Positions 52,963-62,353 are shown, counted from the stretch's first letter. The stretch is 64,000 bases of DNA from Chryseobacterium mucoviscidosis (GCF_002177115.1 NZ_MVAG01000039.1:1-64000), one strand, 5' to 3'. The notes: generated from the sequence alone by a model not told the origin. Made by a program: numbers and translations.

Positions 52963-53607
52963 TTAAGGAGCCAATCTTGCTATTTTCCAATCAATTCCAT
53001 CTACTAATTTATATACAATCCTATCGTGAAGCCGGTTAGGTCTTCCCTGCCAGAATTCTATTTCGTAAGGTTTTGCAATATAACCGCCCCAGTTTTCAGG
53101 TCTTGGAACTTCTGCATTTTCATACTTTTCTTCAAGCTCTTTAAGCTTTTTTTCTAAAAATTCACGGTTGGGAATTTCTTGACTTTGAGGAGAAACCACT
53201 GCGCCTAACTGACTTCCTTTCGGTCTGGAATGAAAATATCCGTCACTCAGATTTTCTGCGATGCGTTCCAGATCTGCTTTAATAATGATCTGCTTTTCAA
53301 GACTCGGCCAAAAGAAATGAAGACAGGCTTTATGGGTCTTTTCTATGGATTTTCCTTTTCTGCTGTCATAATTCGTATAAAAAATAAATCCTTCATGTGT
53401 ATACGCTTTTAACAACACCATTCTTGTACGCGGACAGCTATCTTCTTCTACCGTGGAAATAGCCATTGCATTGGCTTCCGAGATGTTAGGATTTTCGCTG
53501 GCTTCCAGAAACCAGTCGCGAAACTGTTCGATAGGATTTTGTTTTATCTCACTTTCAATAAGTTGGGATTTCTCGTACACTTTTCTTTTGTCGTGCAGGT
53601 TTTCCAT
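52963..53607 (-). CDS. pdxH: pyridoxamine 5'-phosphate oxidase
   Basis: FMN enzyme making pyridoxal 5'-phosphate. 214 residues with FRDWFLEASENPNISEANAMAISTV, RMVLLKAYTHEGFIFYTNYDSRKG (FMN phosphate contacts), HFFWPSLEKQIII, the QSQEIPNREFLEKK segment, and the C-terminal EFWQGRPNRLHDRIVY with the PLP-binding R-H-D. Divergent from the YqgE gene. Confidence 0.94.
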   Translation of the reverse strand: MENLHDKRKVYEKSQLIESEIKQNPIEQFRDWFLEASENPNISEANAMAISTVEEDSCPRTRMVLLKAYTHEGFIFYTNYDSRKGKSIEKTHKACLHFFWPSLEKQIIIKADLERIAENLSDGYFHSRPKGSQLGAVVSPQSQEIPNREFLEKKLKELEEKYENAEVPRPENWGGYIAKPYEIEFWQGRPNRLHDRIVYKLVDGIDWKIARLAP

Positions 53608-53620
53608 AAATATTTTTTAT

Positions 53621-53628
53621 TAAATTTG
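53621..53628 (+). promoter_or_regulatory. promoter placed directly at the YqgE start codon
   Basis: TAAATTTG (TAnnTTTG), 3 bases before the ATG at 53632. It also shows that the longer frame from 53539 is not used. Confidence 0.6.
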
Positions 53629-53631
53629 AGT

Positions 53632-54180
53632 ATGAATTACTCTTACAAAGGTAAAATATTAATTTCCACACCCGACATTTCCGGCGATATTTTTTCCAGA
53701 TCTGTTGTTTTGATTATTGAACATAATGAGAACGGTGCATTTGGTTTAATATTAAATAAGAAAAACAGCCAGATGAGCAGTAAATTCAAAGATTTTTTTG
53801 ATTTTAAGATTGAAGTTTATGATGGCGGTCCTGTAGAAAACGACAAAGTTTTCTTTATTGTAAAAGGAAAAAAAGTAACCGAAATTTATACAGAAATCAC
53901 CCCCGAATTTTATCTTACGGAAGACATTGAAAACATCATCAGTGCTGTTCTGAACGGTGAACTGGACATCAATAACGTGAAAATATTTTCCGGCTATTCC
54001 GGATGGACAGCTTTGCAGCTTGATGGGGAAATCCAGAGAAAACTCTGGACGGTAGTAGATGTTTATAACCTTGATTATACTTTGCCCAATGATCAGACAC
54101 TCTGGAAATCGATCATGCAGAATTTGGGTGGAGAATATCTTTTATGGGCAAATTCTCCTGAAGATATTTCCCTGAATTAG
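53632..54180 (+). CDS. YqgE/AlgH family protein
   Basis: 182 residues from the ATG at 53632 (MNYSYKGKILISTPDISGDIF). Family signatures: SRSVVLIIEHNENGAFGLILNK, YDGGPVENDKVFFI, KIFSGYSGWTALQLDGEIQRKLW and WKSIMQNLGGEYLLWANSPEDISLN. Structure known for the family, function not. The mRNA is likely leaderless. Confidence 0.92.
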   Translation: MNYSYKGKILISTPDISGDIFSRSVVLIIEHNENGAFGLILNKKNSQMSSKFKDFFDFKIEVYDGGPVENDKVFFIVKGKKVTEIYTEITPEFYLTEDIENIISAVLNGELDINNVKIFSGYSGWTALQLDGEIQRKLWTVVDVYNLDYTLPNDQTLWKSIMQNLGGEYLLWANSPEDISLN

Positions 54181-54288
54181 AAACATCCCATTATTAACAT
54201 TCCGTTAATATTTAACAAACTTTAAGAAAGTGTTAACCAATTTTAAGCAAAGAATTTACGTTATTTGTTTAACTAAAATCTTTACGAT

Positions 54289-54870
54289 ATGAAAGGAACA
54301 AAACTATTTATTCTCTCCGTTTTTTCCACTGCATTTCTATCTTTCACTCCAATTCATAAAAAAGTCATCATTATTGACGCAGGACATGGCGGAGAAGACA
54401 TGGGAGCGAACAGAAACGGAATTTATGAAAAGAATATTGTTCTGAACATCGGAAAAGAGATTCAAAAATTCAATGATATTCAGGATCAATACGAGGTTAT
54501 TTTAACGAGAAGTAATGATACCTACAGCCAGCTATCAGACAGAACAGCTCTTATCAATAAGCTGAATCCTGAAATGGTTATTTCACTTCACGTAAACAGC
54601 AGTCCGAAGTCTGAATCTACTGAACAGGGAGCTGAACTCTACACGCAGAATACCGAGGGTTCAAAAAAGCTTGCTGACCGGATTTCAAAGAAATTCAACA
54701 CGTTAAAAATTGAAGAGAAAAATCTTCATATTTTAAGAGAATCTAAAGCTCCGACCGTTTTAATGGAACTCGGATATATCAATAATACAAAAGACAGAGA
54801 ATATCTGACCAGCGAGAAAGGTCAGAAAGAAATTGCTCAGAAATTTTCTGAAATTTTCAGAGAATACTAA
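54289..54870 (+). CDS. N-acetylmuramoyl-L-alanine amidase (Amidase_3)
   Basis: Cell-wall hydrolase cutting the amide bond between MurNAc and the stem peptide. 193 residues with a signal-like hydrophobic N-terminus (LFILSVFSTAFLSFTPI), zinc ligands H and E in IIDAGHGGEDMGANRNGIYEKNIVLNI, H in MVISLHVNSS, and catalytic E in TVLMELGYINN. No SPOR or LysM domain, so recruitment to peptidoglycan must depend on partners. Confidence 0.92.
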   Translation: MKGTKLFILSVFSTAFLSFTPIHKKVIIIDAGHGGEDMGANRNGIYEKNIVLNIGKEIQKFNDIQDQYEVILTRSNDTYSQLSDRTALINKLNPEMVISLHVNSSPKSESTEQGAELYTQNTEGSKKLADRISKKFNTLKIEEKNLHILRESKAPTVLMELGYINNTKDREYLTSEKGQKEIAQKFSEIFREY

Positions 54871-54903
54871 ATAAAGATACAAATTCTGAATCATTCAGAA
54901 TAA

Positions 54904-54948
54904 AACCCGGTAAAGGACTTTCGGAACTTTGTTGTTTACCGGGTTTGT
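54904..54948. terminator. terminator between the amidase and aminotransferase-like genes
   Basis: ACCCGGTAAA and TTTACCGGGT form a 10-bp stem with a long loop. Confidence 0.65.
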
Positions 54949-54959
54949 CAATTTTCATA

Positions 54960-55769
54960 TTAAAAACTTTCTTTCCAGCTTTTAATCAGTTCAGAAAACT
55001 TGTGATTTCCGAAAGTTTTATTTCTTATTTTCCCCACAGAAAATATCCCTTTTTCATCTGAAATCAGTAAAATTTCTTCGGCTTTCTGAGACTCAAACGC
55101 GATGATCTCGTGTTCCTGTATGTCTGCAAGATTATTTTTATGCAAAAACGTTACAAAATTTTCCATAAGCGGCGAAATGTAAGCTCCTTCCGTTTGTTTC
55201 GGAATTTTGATCACATCGTCTTCCAAAAACAAAAGATTCCCGAAAGTTGTACGCGCAATTCTTTTATTCGGGTTTAAAAGGATAACGTCATCAAGGTCAT
55301 TTTCCTGTGCGTAAATCCCTCCGTAAATATTTTCCGGACTGTGAACCCTTATGTTGCTTAAAAGGTTGTTATTAACGTTTATTTCCTTAATCAGATCCAG
55401 TTCAAGATTTCTTTCGTGCAGCGATAGTACATCTTCAGTCTCGGTAATCTCATAAAAATAGGAAACTGAGGATTTAGACAAAGTAATTCCGTCTGAATTT
55501 CTGAAAACCTGAAAATTTATGATTGCATTCTGAATATTTTTCCCTTTAATAATTTCTTTTTGAAATAATGACTGAAAAAATTCCAGAGTGTAGGTTAACG
55601 GAATATTCAGTCTCATTTTTCTCATGGAAGCCATTAGGAAGAAATAGCATTCTTCATCCATGATTAATTTTCCGTTTCTGATGAAAAAAGAAACTTTAAC
55701 GGCATCCCCCGAAAGAAAGGCTCTGTTTTTTACATTAATTTCGTCTGATGTAAAATATTGATTTTCCAC
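54960..55769 (-). CDS. class IV aminotransferase-like protein, apparently without the PLP lysine
   Basis: 269 residues with the fold-type IV pattern: NRAFLSGDAVKVSFFIRNGKL at the N-terminus, IYAQENDLDDVILLNPNKRIARTTFGNLLFLEDD in the second half (cf. DEALVLD...TECCAANLF in PabC). The catalytic lysine expected about 20 residues before DDVILL is missing; the segment reads LLSNIRVHS with no Lys. The glutamate expected in the TEG/TEC position is Ala (IARTTFGN). So it is probably not a working transaminase or lyase, or it uses other residues. Its frame is intact. Confidence 0.7.
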   Translation of the reverse strand: MENQYFTSDEINVKNRAFLSGDAVKVSFFIRNGKLIMDEECYFFLMASMRKMRLNIPLTYTLEFFQSLFQKEIIKGKNIQNAIINFQVFRNSDGITLSKSSVSYFYEITETEDVLSLHERNLELDLIKEINVNNNLLSNIRVHSPENIYGGIYAQENDLDDVILLNPNKRIARTTFGNLLFLEDDVIKIPKQTEGAYISPLMENFVTFLHKNNLADIQEHEIIAFESQKAEEILLISDEKGIFSVGKIRNKTFGNHKFSELIKSWKESF

Positions 55770-55788
55770 TGTAATCTAATTTATTTAC

Positions 55789-55820
55789 AAAAAAATAATG
55801 AACGATAAATCGTTCATCAG
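55789..55820 (-). terminator. terminator of the START-like gene
   Basis: Minus strand: ATGAACGAT and ATCGTTCAT perfect stem followed by a T-rich run. Confidence 0.75.
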
Positions 55821-55844
55821 TTTTATAATTCAGCTTGCCTACGT

Positions 55845-56231
55845 TTAGGCTGCTCCTAATTTAATTCTAAGATTTTCGATAAGATTTTCCCAGTACATTG
55901 CGTTTTCTTCCTCATCTCCTTCTTCACAGAAATCTGTAATATTAAGAGACAGGTCTTCTGTAATGTCGTCTATTGCGATCGTCATTTCAAAGAAGTTCTT
56001 GGTTCCTTCGTCTTCTTCCCATCGGAAACGTACGAAACCTTCAGGCTTATATCTTATTAAAGTAGCCTTCTCAGAAGGACCTCCACCCCAGCTGAAAAAG
56101 AAGTCATCCCCTTTCTCTGTCACATCATCTGCAAACCATTCAGACAATCCTTCCGCTGTTGCCAGATATTCATATAAAATCTCTGATAAACAATGCATTG
56201 GGAATTCGTAATGGACTTTATGTTTCGCCAT
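55845..56231 (-). CDS. START-like domain protein
   Basis: 128 residues of the SRPBCC/AHSA1-like fold: VHYEFPMHCLSEILYEYLATAEGLSEWFADDVTEKGDDFFFSWGGG, FVRFRWEEDEGTKNFFEMTIAIDD. Strongly acidic. A conserved single-domain protein in flavobacteria; ligand unknown. Own terminator. Confidence 0.85.
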   Translation of the reverse strand: MAKHKVHYEFPMHCLSEILYEYLATAEGLSEWFADDVTEKGDDFFFSWGGGPSEKATLIRYKPEGFVRFRWEEDEGTKNFFEMTIAIDDITEDLSLNITDFCEEGDEEENAMYWENLIENLRIKLGAA

Positions 56232-56390
56232 ATAATCTTTGTTTTAATCGTTCCGCAATATATAAATTAATTTTTTTATTACACAAAAATGTATTTATTT
56301 TTTTGCATAATCTTCATGATATTTGTCAGAGATTCTTAAATAGGTGTTTAATTATTATTTTACCATAATCTTTTTGTTTTGTGGTATCAA

Positions 56391-56417
56391 AAAAAAGCTC
56401 TGAAAAAGAGCTTTTTT
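56391..56417 (-). terminator. terminator of the class III aminotransferase gene
   Basis: AAAAGCTCT and AGAGCTTTT stem flanked by A and T runs, at the stop codon of the gene. Confidence 0.8.
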
Positions 56418-57600
56418 ATTGGTTTTCATTTAATACGTCAAGGATAATTTTACATCCTTCTTCTATTTCTTCCTTTGAAATCGTAAGTGGCGGAGAGATT
56501 CTCAGATATTCATTTCTGTAAAGCTGCCAAAATACAATCAGTCCTTTTTCCATACATCTTTTGGCTACGTCTAAAGTATATTCGGGAGATCCGAGATTTA
56601 CAGCCAGCATGAGACCTTTTCCGTTAATGTTCTTTATTTTGGGATGAACCAGAAGACTTCTGTATAATTTCTCTTTTTCTTCCACTTCATTCATCAGACC
56701 GCTTTCCAGAACTTCTTTCAAAGTTGCATAACTGGAAGCCGCAATAAGCGGATTTCCACCGAAAGTTGTGATGTGCCCTAATTTCGGAGAATGAGACAGT
56801 GTTTCCATAATTTCCCGTGAACTCATAAAAGCACCAACAGGAACTCCTCCTCCCATTCCTTTTCCCATCACAAGAATATCCGGAACAATGCCGAAATGTT
56901 CAAAAGAAAAAAGTTTTCCCGTTCTTCCGAATCCCGGCTGAATTTCATCTAAAATTAATAATGCGCCGACTTCTTCACATCTCTTTTTTAATTTGATTAA
57001 ATAATCGTCATTAGGAACTAAAAATCCTGCCGCTCCCTGAATGGTTTCTAAAATTACACAAGCTGTTTTCTCGGTAATTTTATCAAAATCTTTTTCGTTG
57101 TTAAATTCTATGAACGAAATCATTGGCAATAACGGACGAAATTCTCTTTTATGGAACTCATTTCCAGATACACTTAACGCACCGTGGGTATTTCCGTGGT
57201 AAGAGTTTTTAAAAGAGACAATCTCTTCTCTTCCGGTATATCTTTTTGCCAGTTTCAGACTTCCGTCGATCGCTTCTGCGCCGCTGTTTACGAGATAAGT
57301 AATTTCTAACGGATCTGGAGTAGCTTCCGCCAATAATTTACATAAAGCGACTGGTTTTTCCTGGGCATATTCTCCATAAACCATGACGTGAAGGTATTTT
57401 TCTGCCTGCTCTTTTATTGCATCTACCACTTTTGGATGAGAATGTCCTAAAGTATTGGCAGAAACTCCTGCTACAAAATCCAGATATCTTCTTCCGTCTT
57501 TACCATAAATATAACTTCCTTCCGCCTTCTCTACTTCAAAACCTGCGGCAAACTTTGTCGTCTGAGCCTGATATATAAAAAAATCCTTTTGCATTTCCAT
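56416..57600 (-). CDS. class III pyridoxal-phosphate aminotransferase
   Basis: 394 residues, acetylornithine/ornithine/4-aminobutyrate aminotransferase group. Visible: FVAGVSANTLGHSHPKV, the phosphate-binding VNSGAEAIDGSLKLAKRYTGR, KNSYHGNTHGALS, the signature LLILDEIQPGFGRTGKLFSFEHFGIVPDILVMGKGMGGGVPVGAFMSS containing the PLP lysine (K in MGKGMGGG), and HITTFGGNPLIAAS. Substrate not certain: no arginine or lysine pathway gene is adjacent. Confidence 0.9.
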   Translation of the reverse strand: MEMQKDFFIYQAQTTKFAAGFEVEKAEGSYIYGKDGRRYLDFVAGVSANTLGHSHPKVVDAIKEQAEKYLHVMVYGEYAQEKPVALCKLLAEATPDPLEITYLVNSGAEAIDGSLKLAKRYTGREEIVSFKNSYHGNTHGALSVSGNEFHKREFRPLLPMISFIEFNNEKDFDKITEKTACVILETIQGAAGFLVPNDDYLIKLKKRCEEVGALLILDEIQPGFGRTGKLFSFEHFGIVPDILVMGKGMGGGVPVGAFMSSREIMETLSHSPKLGHITTFGGNPLIAASSYATLKEVLESGLMNEVEEKEKLYRSLLVHPKIKNINGKGLMLAVNLGSPEYTLDVAKRCMEKGLIVFWQLYRNEYLRISPPLTISKEEIEEGCKIILDVLNENQ

Positions 57601-58044
57601 TGTTCCAAAAATTTTAGCAAAACTATAAAAGATTCGGCAAACTCCGAAATGAAACGGACAGAATAAAAAAATTGCCCGCAGAAAACTGCGGGCAATACCA
57701 CCAAATCACAAAATATTAATATAGTTTCATATATTCTTAGGTAAATATATAGAAAAAAATTAATGAAAATACATATTCAATAAAAAATATTTACATTAAA
57801 TACCAAGATCGCAAATCAATTCAACAAACCATGAGAATTTACCAATTAGAAAACCGAATAACGATAAGGGTTTCCGCTTCACAGATTTTTGAATAAAACA
57901 CGCCTGAAAATTCGAAAAAAAATTAAAAAATTATCAGGCAGCCACTATCTTCAGGGCGATTTTGTAAAAATAAATCACCATTTCCTATTTAGAAAATGGT
58001 GAATATTTTATAATTAAAAAAAATTCTGTTAAAAAAATGCGAAT
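57601..58044. other. AT-rich intergenic region with one strong hairpin
   Basis: About 440 bases. The only structure is the palindrome at 57671-57696. No open frame. A small RNA ending at that hairpin on the minus strand is possible but no promoter was found for it. Confidence 0.5.
57671..57696 (-). terminator. strong palindromic terminator
   Basis: ATTGCCCGCAG and CTGCGGGCAAT form a perfect 11-bp stem around AAAA (or TTTT); on the minus strand a T-run follows. It is about 350 bases beyond the OstA-like gene, the only leftward gene it could serve. Confidence 0.65.
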
Positions 58045-59799
58045 TTATCGCCTTACACGTTTCGGCTTTTTGGCTTCTTCTTTGGCTTTTTCTTTTTCCA
58101 CTGCTTCCTGTGCTTTATTATAAAGTGTATTGTCGGCTTCGTATTTTACTTCTTCATAATTAGGCGTATCCACGAGAATATCCTGCCATTTCAGAATCCT
58201 GTCTTTTGTATTCCAGTTGAAATCCGGAAATTTCCGCCTTTCGGGTTCTATCATACTCATAGGATAGGTATCTGATGCCGCTCCGATATTACAGGCAACA
58301 ACATACAACATCTTTTCCTCAAAAATAGCATCAATAATACCGCAGGAAGTAAGAGAAATCCCGATTCTTTCCTTTTCCTTCGTTTGCTCGTTCACATCGT
58401 CGGAATAGGTAATTGCCTGTGCATTTCCGATTACTTTTGCTTCTTTGATGTTGTTATCTTCTCCGTAATAAACCGTCATGAGTTTACCTTTCACCTGATT
58501 GAATTCATCTTTCATATTCAGAGAATCGACTTTACTGATGGCAAAAGCATTTCCGAGAACCTTCAGAGAATCTATATTTTCTTTTTGGGTATTGAAATAG
58601 GCTTCAACTTTATCTCCGGTTACCTGTTTTCCGTTGCTCCAAAGGATTGGATTGGTATACATATGAAGAACTCCATCCGTTTCATTGAAAGCGATGGAAT
58701 CTGCTCTTCCCTGTGCATTGGATTTATAAAAACGTCCTTTTCTGTATGCTCTTAGAAAACTTTTCTTCACCTTGATATCTTCAGGATCCGGTTTTTGAAA
58801 AGAAATAATTTTTTCTGCCGCAAAATACATCGAATCTTTTTCCAATGCTTTTACTGCATACGGGTTTTTGGTCATCATGGCAGAATCTTTCTTTTCATAA
58901 ATTTCTCCGTAACCTCCTTTTATAAATCTTCTTTCGTTCGGATCATCCAGTGTTACATTTCCTGTCGCCTTTCCGAATCCGGATAACTGGTTATAGTACA
59001 TTTCGTCTCCGGTAAGAATCTTATCATTATAATACACTCTGGAGTTTTTGTATAAAAAAGCTTCTTTCGTATTTGTATTGTAATTTCCTTTATCGGTAAC
59101 GATTCGGTTTTTAGGATTTTTCTTGTTGACAATTGTCGTCGGTCCGTTGATATTGACGATGTTTGTATTCTGATTCTGAACCACATTATCTCCTTCCAGA
59201 ATGTACTGAGCATCTTCTATTTTCACTCTTCCGGAAAGGTCAATCGTTCTGGTTGTCAGAAAATAGGTTGCTGTTTTGGAATACGTTGTACTTTTTCCGT
59301 CGTTAATTGTTCCTCCGGTGTTGTAATACGCCTGATTGGAAAGCCTATCATAATACATGGTTTCCGTTTTTATCACCGTTCCTTTCGGATCGGTAAGAAC
59401 TACATTTTTTCGGGCAATTCCTTTTTGTGTATTTCCGTCATACTCCATTTCATCGGCTGTAATTACTGAACCATCGGCGTTCTGCAGTTTTACATTCCCG
59501 ATTGCTTTAATGAAATTCTGTTCTTCATACACAATCACAAGATCCGCATTCAGCAAAGAACCCTGATGCGAAAACTGTACATTCCCCACGAAATAATTAT
59601 TCCCGTCGTATTTCTCGTCCTTTCTTAATTCATCGGAATGGATGTGCTTCACCTTTTCAGCAGGCGGAGCATTCTTTTTGGGAGTGGTATTGGTAAAATA
59701 AGGATCTTTTTGCAGAGTTTTCGGCTGGTTCTGTGCAAATAAAAACGTTGAAACAGAGACTAGGACTAAAGCAAATAGTCTCATGAATTGATTAATCAT
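58045..59799 (-). CDS. OstA/LptA-like outer-membrane biogenesis protein
   Basis: Secreted protein with signal peptide MINQFMRLFALVLVSVSTFLFAQ. It contains LptA/OstA-type beta-jellyroll repeats (FVGNVQFSHQGSLLNADLVIVYEEQNFIKAIGNVKLQNADGSVITADEMEYDG; GKATGNVTLDDP; VKGKLMTVYYGEDNNIKEAKVIGNAQAI) and a Lys/Glu-rich C-terminus. Likely helps carry LPS across the periplasm. At about 584 residues it is far longer than E. coli LptA (185), and its repeats extend to LptD-like length without a barrel. The start at 59799 is one of several in-frame ATG codons (59835, 59811, 59784); all overlap or abut the end of the Fur-type gene. Confidence 0.85.
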   Translation of the reverse strand: MINQFMRLFALVLVSVSTFLFAQNQPKTLQKDPYFTNTTPKKNAPPAEKVKHIHSDELRKDEKYDGNNYFVGNVQFSHQGSLLNADLVIVYEEQNFIKAIGNVKLQNADGSVITADEMEYDGNTQKGIARKNVVLTDPKGTVIKTETMYYDRLSNQAYYNTGGTINDGKSTTYSKTATYFLTTRTIDLSGRVKIEDAQYILEGDNVVQNQNTNIVNINGPTTIVNKKNPKNRIVTDKGNYNTNTKEAFLYKNSRVYYNDKILTGDEMYYNQLSGFGKATGNVTLDDPNERRFIKGGYGEIYEKKDSAMMTKNPYAVKALEKDSMYFAAEKIISFQKPDPEDIKVKKSFLRAYRKGRFYKSNAQGRADSIAFNETDGVLHMYTNPILWSNGKQVTGDKVEAYFNTQKENIDSLKVLGNAFAISKVDSLNMKDEFNQVKGKLMTVYYGEDNNIKEAKVIGNAQAITYSDDVNEQTKEKERIGISLTSCGIIDAIFEEKMLYVVACNIGAASDTYPMSMIEPERRKFPDFNWNTKDRILKWQDILVDTPNYEEVKYEADNTLYNKAQEAVEKEKAKEEAKKPKRVRR

Positions 59800-60268
59800 T
59801 CTTTGTGCCATAAAAATACAGCGAATGGGAATCAATTTTTACGCCAAATGCCTGTTCAATTGCTTCTTTAATCCCTTGAATTCTCGGATCACAAAACTCA
59901 ATGATCTCTTCGATTTCCTTATCTGAATCTTTTTTATACACCACCAAATGATCGTGCTGTTTATCAAAATAAGATTTTTCGTAAGAGGAAGAAGTGAGCG
60001 TTTTTTCTCCGAACTGATGCTTACGGATGAGTCCTGCATCAAGGAAAATTTCAATTGTATTGTAAATTGTTGCTTTGGAAACATGGTATTTTTTCTGCAA
60101 CATTAAAAGGTACAGATCATCCACATTGAAGTGATGATCCATACCGTATATTTCTTCGAGTATTGTATATCGTTCAGGAGTGTTTCGGAAACCTTTTTCC
60201 AATAAATAGTTTCTTAAAACATCCTTTATCAGCGCAATATTTTTTTCTTTTTGTATCGTATCCATCAA
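59792..60268 (-). CDS. Fur family transcriptional regulator
   Basis: 158 residues. Winged HTH (NTPERYTILEEIYGMDHHFNVDDLYLLMLQKKYHVSKATIYNTIEIFLDAGLI) and a metal/dimer domain with HDHLVVYKK. The two C-terminal CxxC zinc pairs of many Fur/PerR proteins are absent; only one Cys is in that region. Metal specificity therefore cannot be guessed. The 3' end overlaps the start of the OstA-like gene, so the two are translationally coupled. Confidence 0.9.
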   Translation of the reverse strand: MMDTIQKEKNIALIKDVLRNYLLEKGFRNTPERYTILEEIYGMDHHFNVDDLYLLMLQKKYHVSKATIYNTIEIFLDAGLIRKHQFGEKTLTSSSYEKSYFDKQHDHLVVYKKDSDKEIEEIIEFCDPRIQGIKEAIEQAFGVKIDSHSLYFYGTKND

Positions 60269-60280
60269 AAAATTTATCTA

Positions 60281-60288
60281 CAAATTTA
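60281..60288 (-). promoter_or_regulatory. promoter of the Fur/OstA operon
   Basis: Minus-strand TAAATTTG (TAnnTTTG), 12 bases before the Fur start codon. Confidence 0.55.
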
Positions 60289-60332
60289 TTGATTTTTATT
60301 TAAATAAATATTGTCATACTGTGTTAAAGAAT

Positions 60333-62327
60333 TTAACCTTTGTGGCGGATAAATTCGCACTGCTCGATTTTGGATTTTCCAACGCAGTCTTCTGTCATAG
60401 GCGCAGATTCTACCACAACGTTGTGGGAAGTGATTCCCCATGCTTTAAAGTCGTCGCTTCCGATATATTTAACGAAATTGTAGATGTTAAGGATGATTTT
60501 CTCTTTAACCGTAAGAAGAATATCGTTGATATAGGTATTGTCTATAATCACGTATTTCAGATCCGGCGGAATATTATGCGCTCTTAATGACGGATGGCTG
60601 CTTCTTGAAGGAATTGTTCCGTCTGCCATTAAATCTCTGAGAACCATATCGAAATAATCGTTAATTCTTCGGTCTATCTTAAATCCTAACATGAAGTTAA
60701 TCTTATAGATCGTTCCCGGAAGAACTTCATCTACCGCATATTTGAAGGTATACGGATCTTCCTGATTGGTAATGCTTAAGATAAAATAATGATCGGCTCT
60801 TTTCGGCTGTTTTTTGATGATTGAATAAATAATCTTCGACTCGATCTCATCATTTCTTTTTGCACGGCTTAAGTACGCCAAGTTAGTTGCATATTTAGGA
60901 ATCGTTTCATCAAGCTTCATATCTTTAATGATCGGGATATAGGTCTCAAGCTTAATAAATTTGATGAATTTTGTTTTAATAGATCTTCCGTTATACCACG
61001 CATACATACAAACTCCGATAGATCCAGCCAATACGACCGTAATCCATCCTCCTTCCATGAATTTGATTACGTTTGCACTAAAGAAACCTAATTCGATTGC
61101 CATGTAAACAAATGCAAAAATAAGGATTAAAACTTTATTGACTCTTTGTTTCAACAGCCAGTATACCAAAAGTACCGTGGTCATCAACATGGTTACCGTA
61201 ATGGATAAACCGTAAGCTGCTTCCATTTTTCCTGATTCTCTGAAGTGAAGAACCACCACAATACAGAACAATAAAAGCCCCCAGTTAATTCTTGGGATGT
61301 ACATTTGTCCTTTTACCCCGGAAGGATAATCAATTTTCTGGTTAGGCCATAAATTTAAGGACATTGCTTCAGAGAAAATGGTAAATGATCCTGTTATCAA
61401 AGCCTGACTGGCAATAATTGCAGCCGCAGTTGCCAAAATAACGCCCGGAACCACCATCCATTCTTCCATGATACCAAAGAAAGGGTTTACTACCGAAAAG
61501 CCCGGTTTACCGTAATTGGTTAAAAGCCATGCTCCCTGTCCCAAATAATTTAAGATTAACATCACTTTTACGAATCCCCAGCTTACCCGGATATTTTTGG
61601 CACCGCAGTGTCCTAAGTCGGAATAAAGCGCTTCCGCTCCTGTGGTACAAAGGAAAACCGCTCCTAAAATTACAATTGCGCTCGGAGAATTGACAATAAG
61701 CTTGTACGCATAGTAAGGATTGAAAGATCTTAAAATTTCAAGATTCTCGCTTAAATGAGACAATCCCAAACCTCCCAAAACAAGAAACCAGATTACCATT
61801 ACCGGTCCGAAGAACTTCCCGATAAAGCTCGTACCAAACTGCTGAACCACGAAAATAACAATCAGAATCGCGATCGTGATAGGAACAACCGGAGTATCCG
61901 GATTATAAATTTCAAGACCTTCGATCGCGGACATTACCGTAAGCGAAGGAGTGATTACCCCATCTGCAATAAGCGCAGCCGCTCCTACAATAGCAATAAG
62001 ATACAGCCAGCCTTTTTTAAGATTTTTTACCAGAGAAAACAATGCTAAAATACCCCCTTCTCCTTTGTTGTCTGCTCTAAGAGCAATGATTACATATTTA
62101 ATTGTCGTCTGAAGAGTAAGTGTCCAGATAATACAGGACAACGCCCCTTCGATGTACTCATTGAAAGGCATCGTACTTCCTTTTCCTCTTGCGTTAACAA
62201 TCGCTTTCATTACATAAAGCGGTGAAGTACCGATATCTCCGAAAACAATTCCGAGAGACACTAAAATTCCAATGAAAGAAAGCTTTTTTATGTCAAAATG
62301 ATGACCGCCTTCTGTAACTTCTGCCAT
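60333..62327 (-). CDS. kup: Kup-type potassium transporter
   Basis: Potassium uptake permease, probably H+ symport. 664 residues, about 12 membrane helices in the first 450 residues, then a cytoplasmic domain. Family signatures: GIVFGDIGTSPLYVMKA at about 21-37, ALRADNKGEGGILALFSLV, GAVFLCTTGAEALYSDLGHCG, QALITGSFTIFSEAMSLNLWP. Kup in other bacteria works as the K+ system at low pH or with c-di-AMP control; nothing here shows which. Confidence 0.95.
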   Translation of the reverse strand: MAEVTEGGHHFDIKKLSFIGILVSLGIVFGDIGTSPLYVMKAIVNARGKGSTMPFNEYIEGALSCIIWTLTLQTTIKYVIIALRADNKGEGGILALFSLVKNLKKGWLYLIAIVGAAALIADGVITPSLTVMSAIEGLEIYNPDTPVVPITIAILIVIFVVQQFGTSFIGKFFGPVMVIWFLVLGGLGLSHLSENLEILRSFNPYYAYKLIVNSPSAIVILGAVFLCTTGAEALYSDLGHCGAKNIRVSWGFVKVMLILNYLGQGAWLLTNYGKPGFSVVNPFFGIMEEWMVVPGVILATAAAIIASQALITGSFTIFSEAMSLNLWPNQKIDYPSGVKGQMYIPRINWGLLLFCIVVVLHFRESGKMEAAYGLSITVTMLMTTVLLVYWLLKQRVNKVLILIFAFVYMAIELGFFSANVIKFMEGGWITVVLAGSIGVCMYAWYNGRSIKTKFIKFIKLETYIPIIKDMKLDETIPKYATNLAYLSRAKRNDEIESKIIYSIIKKQPKRADHYFILSITNQEDPYTFKYAVDEVLPGTIYKINFMLGFKIDRRINDYFDMVLRDLMADGTIPSRSSHPSLRAHNIPPDLKYVIIDNTYINDILLTVKEKIILNIYNFVKYIGSDDFKAWGITSHNVVVESAPMTEDCVGKSKIEQCEFIRHKG

Positions 62328-62353
62328 ACCAGCTAATTTAATTTTTAAACGCG

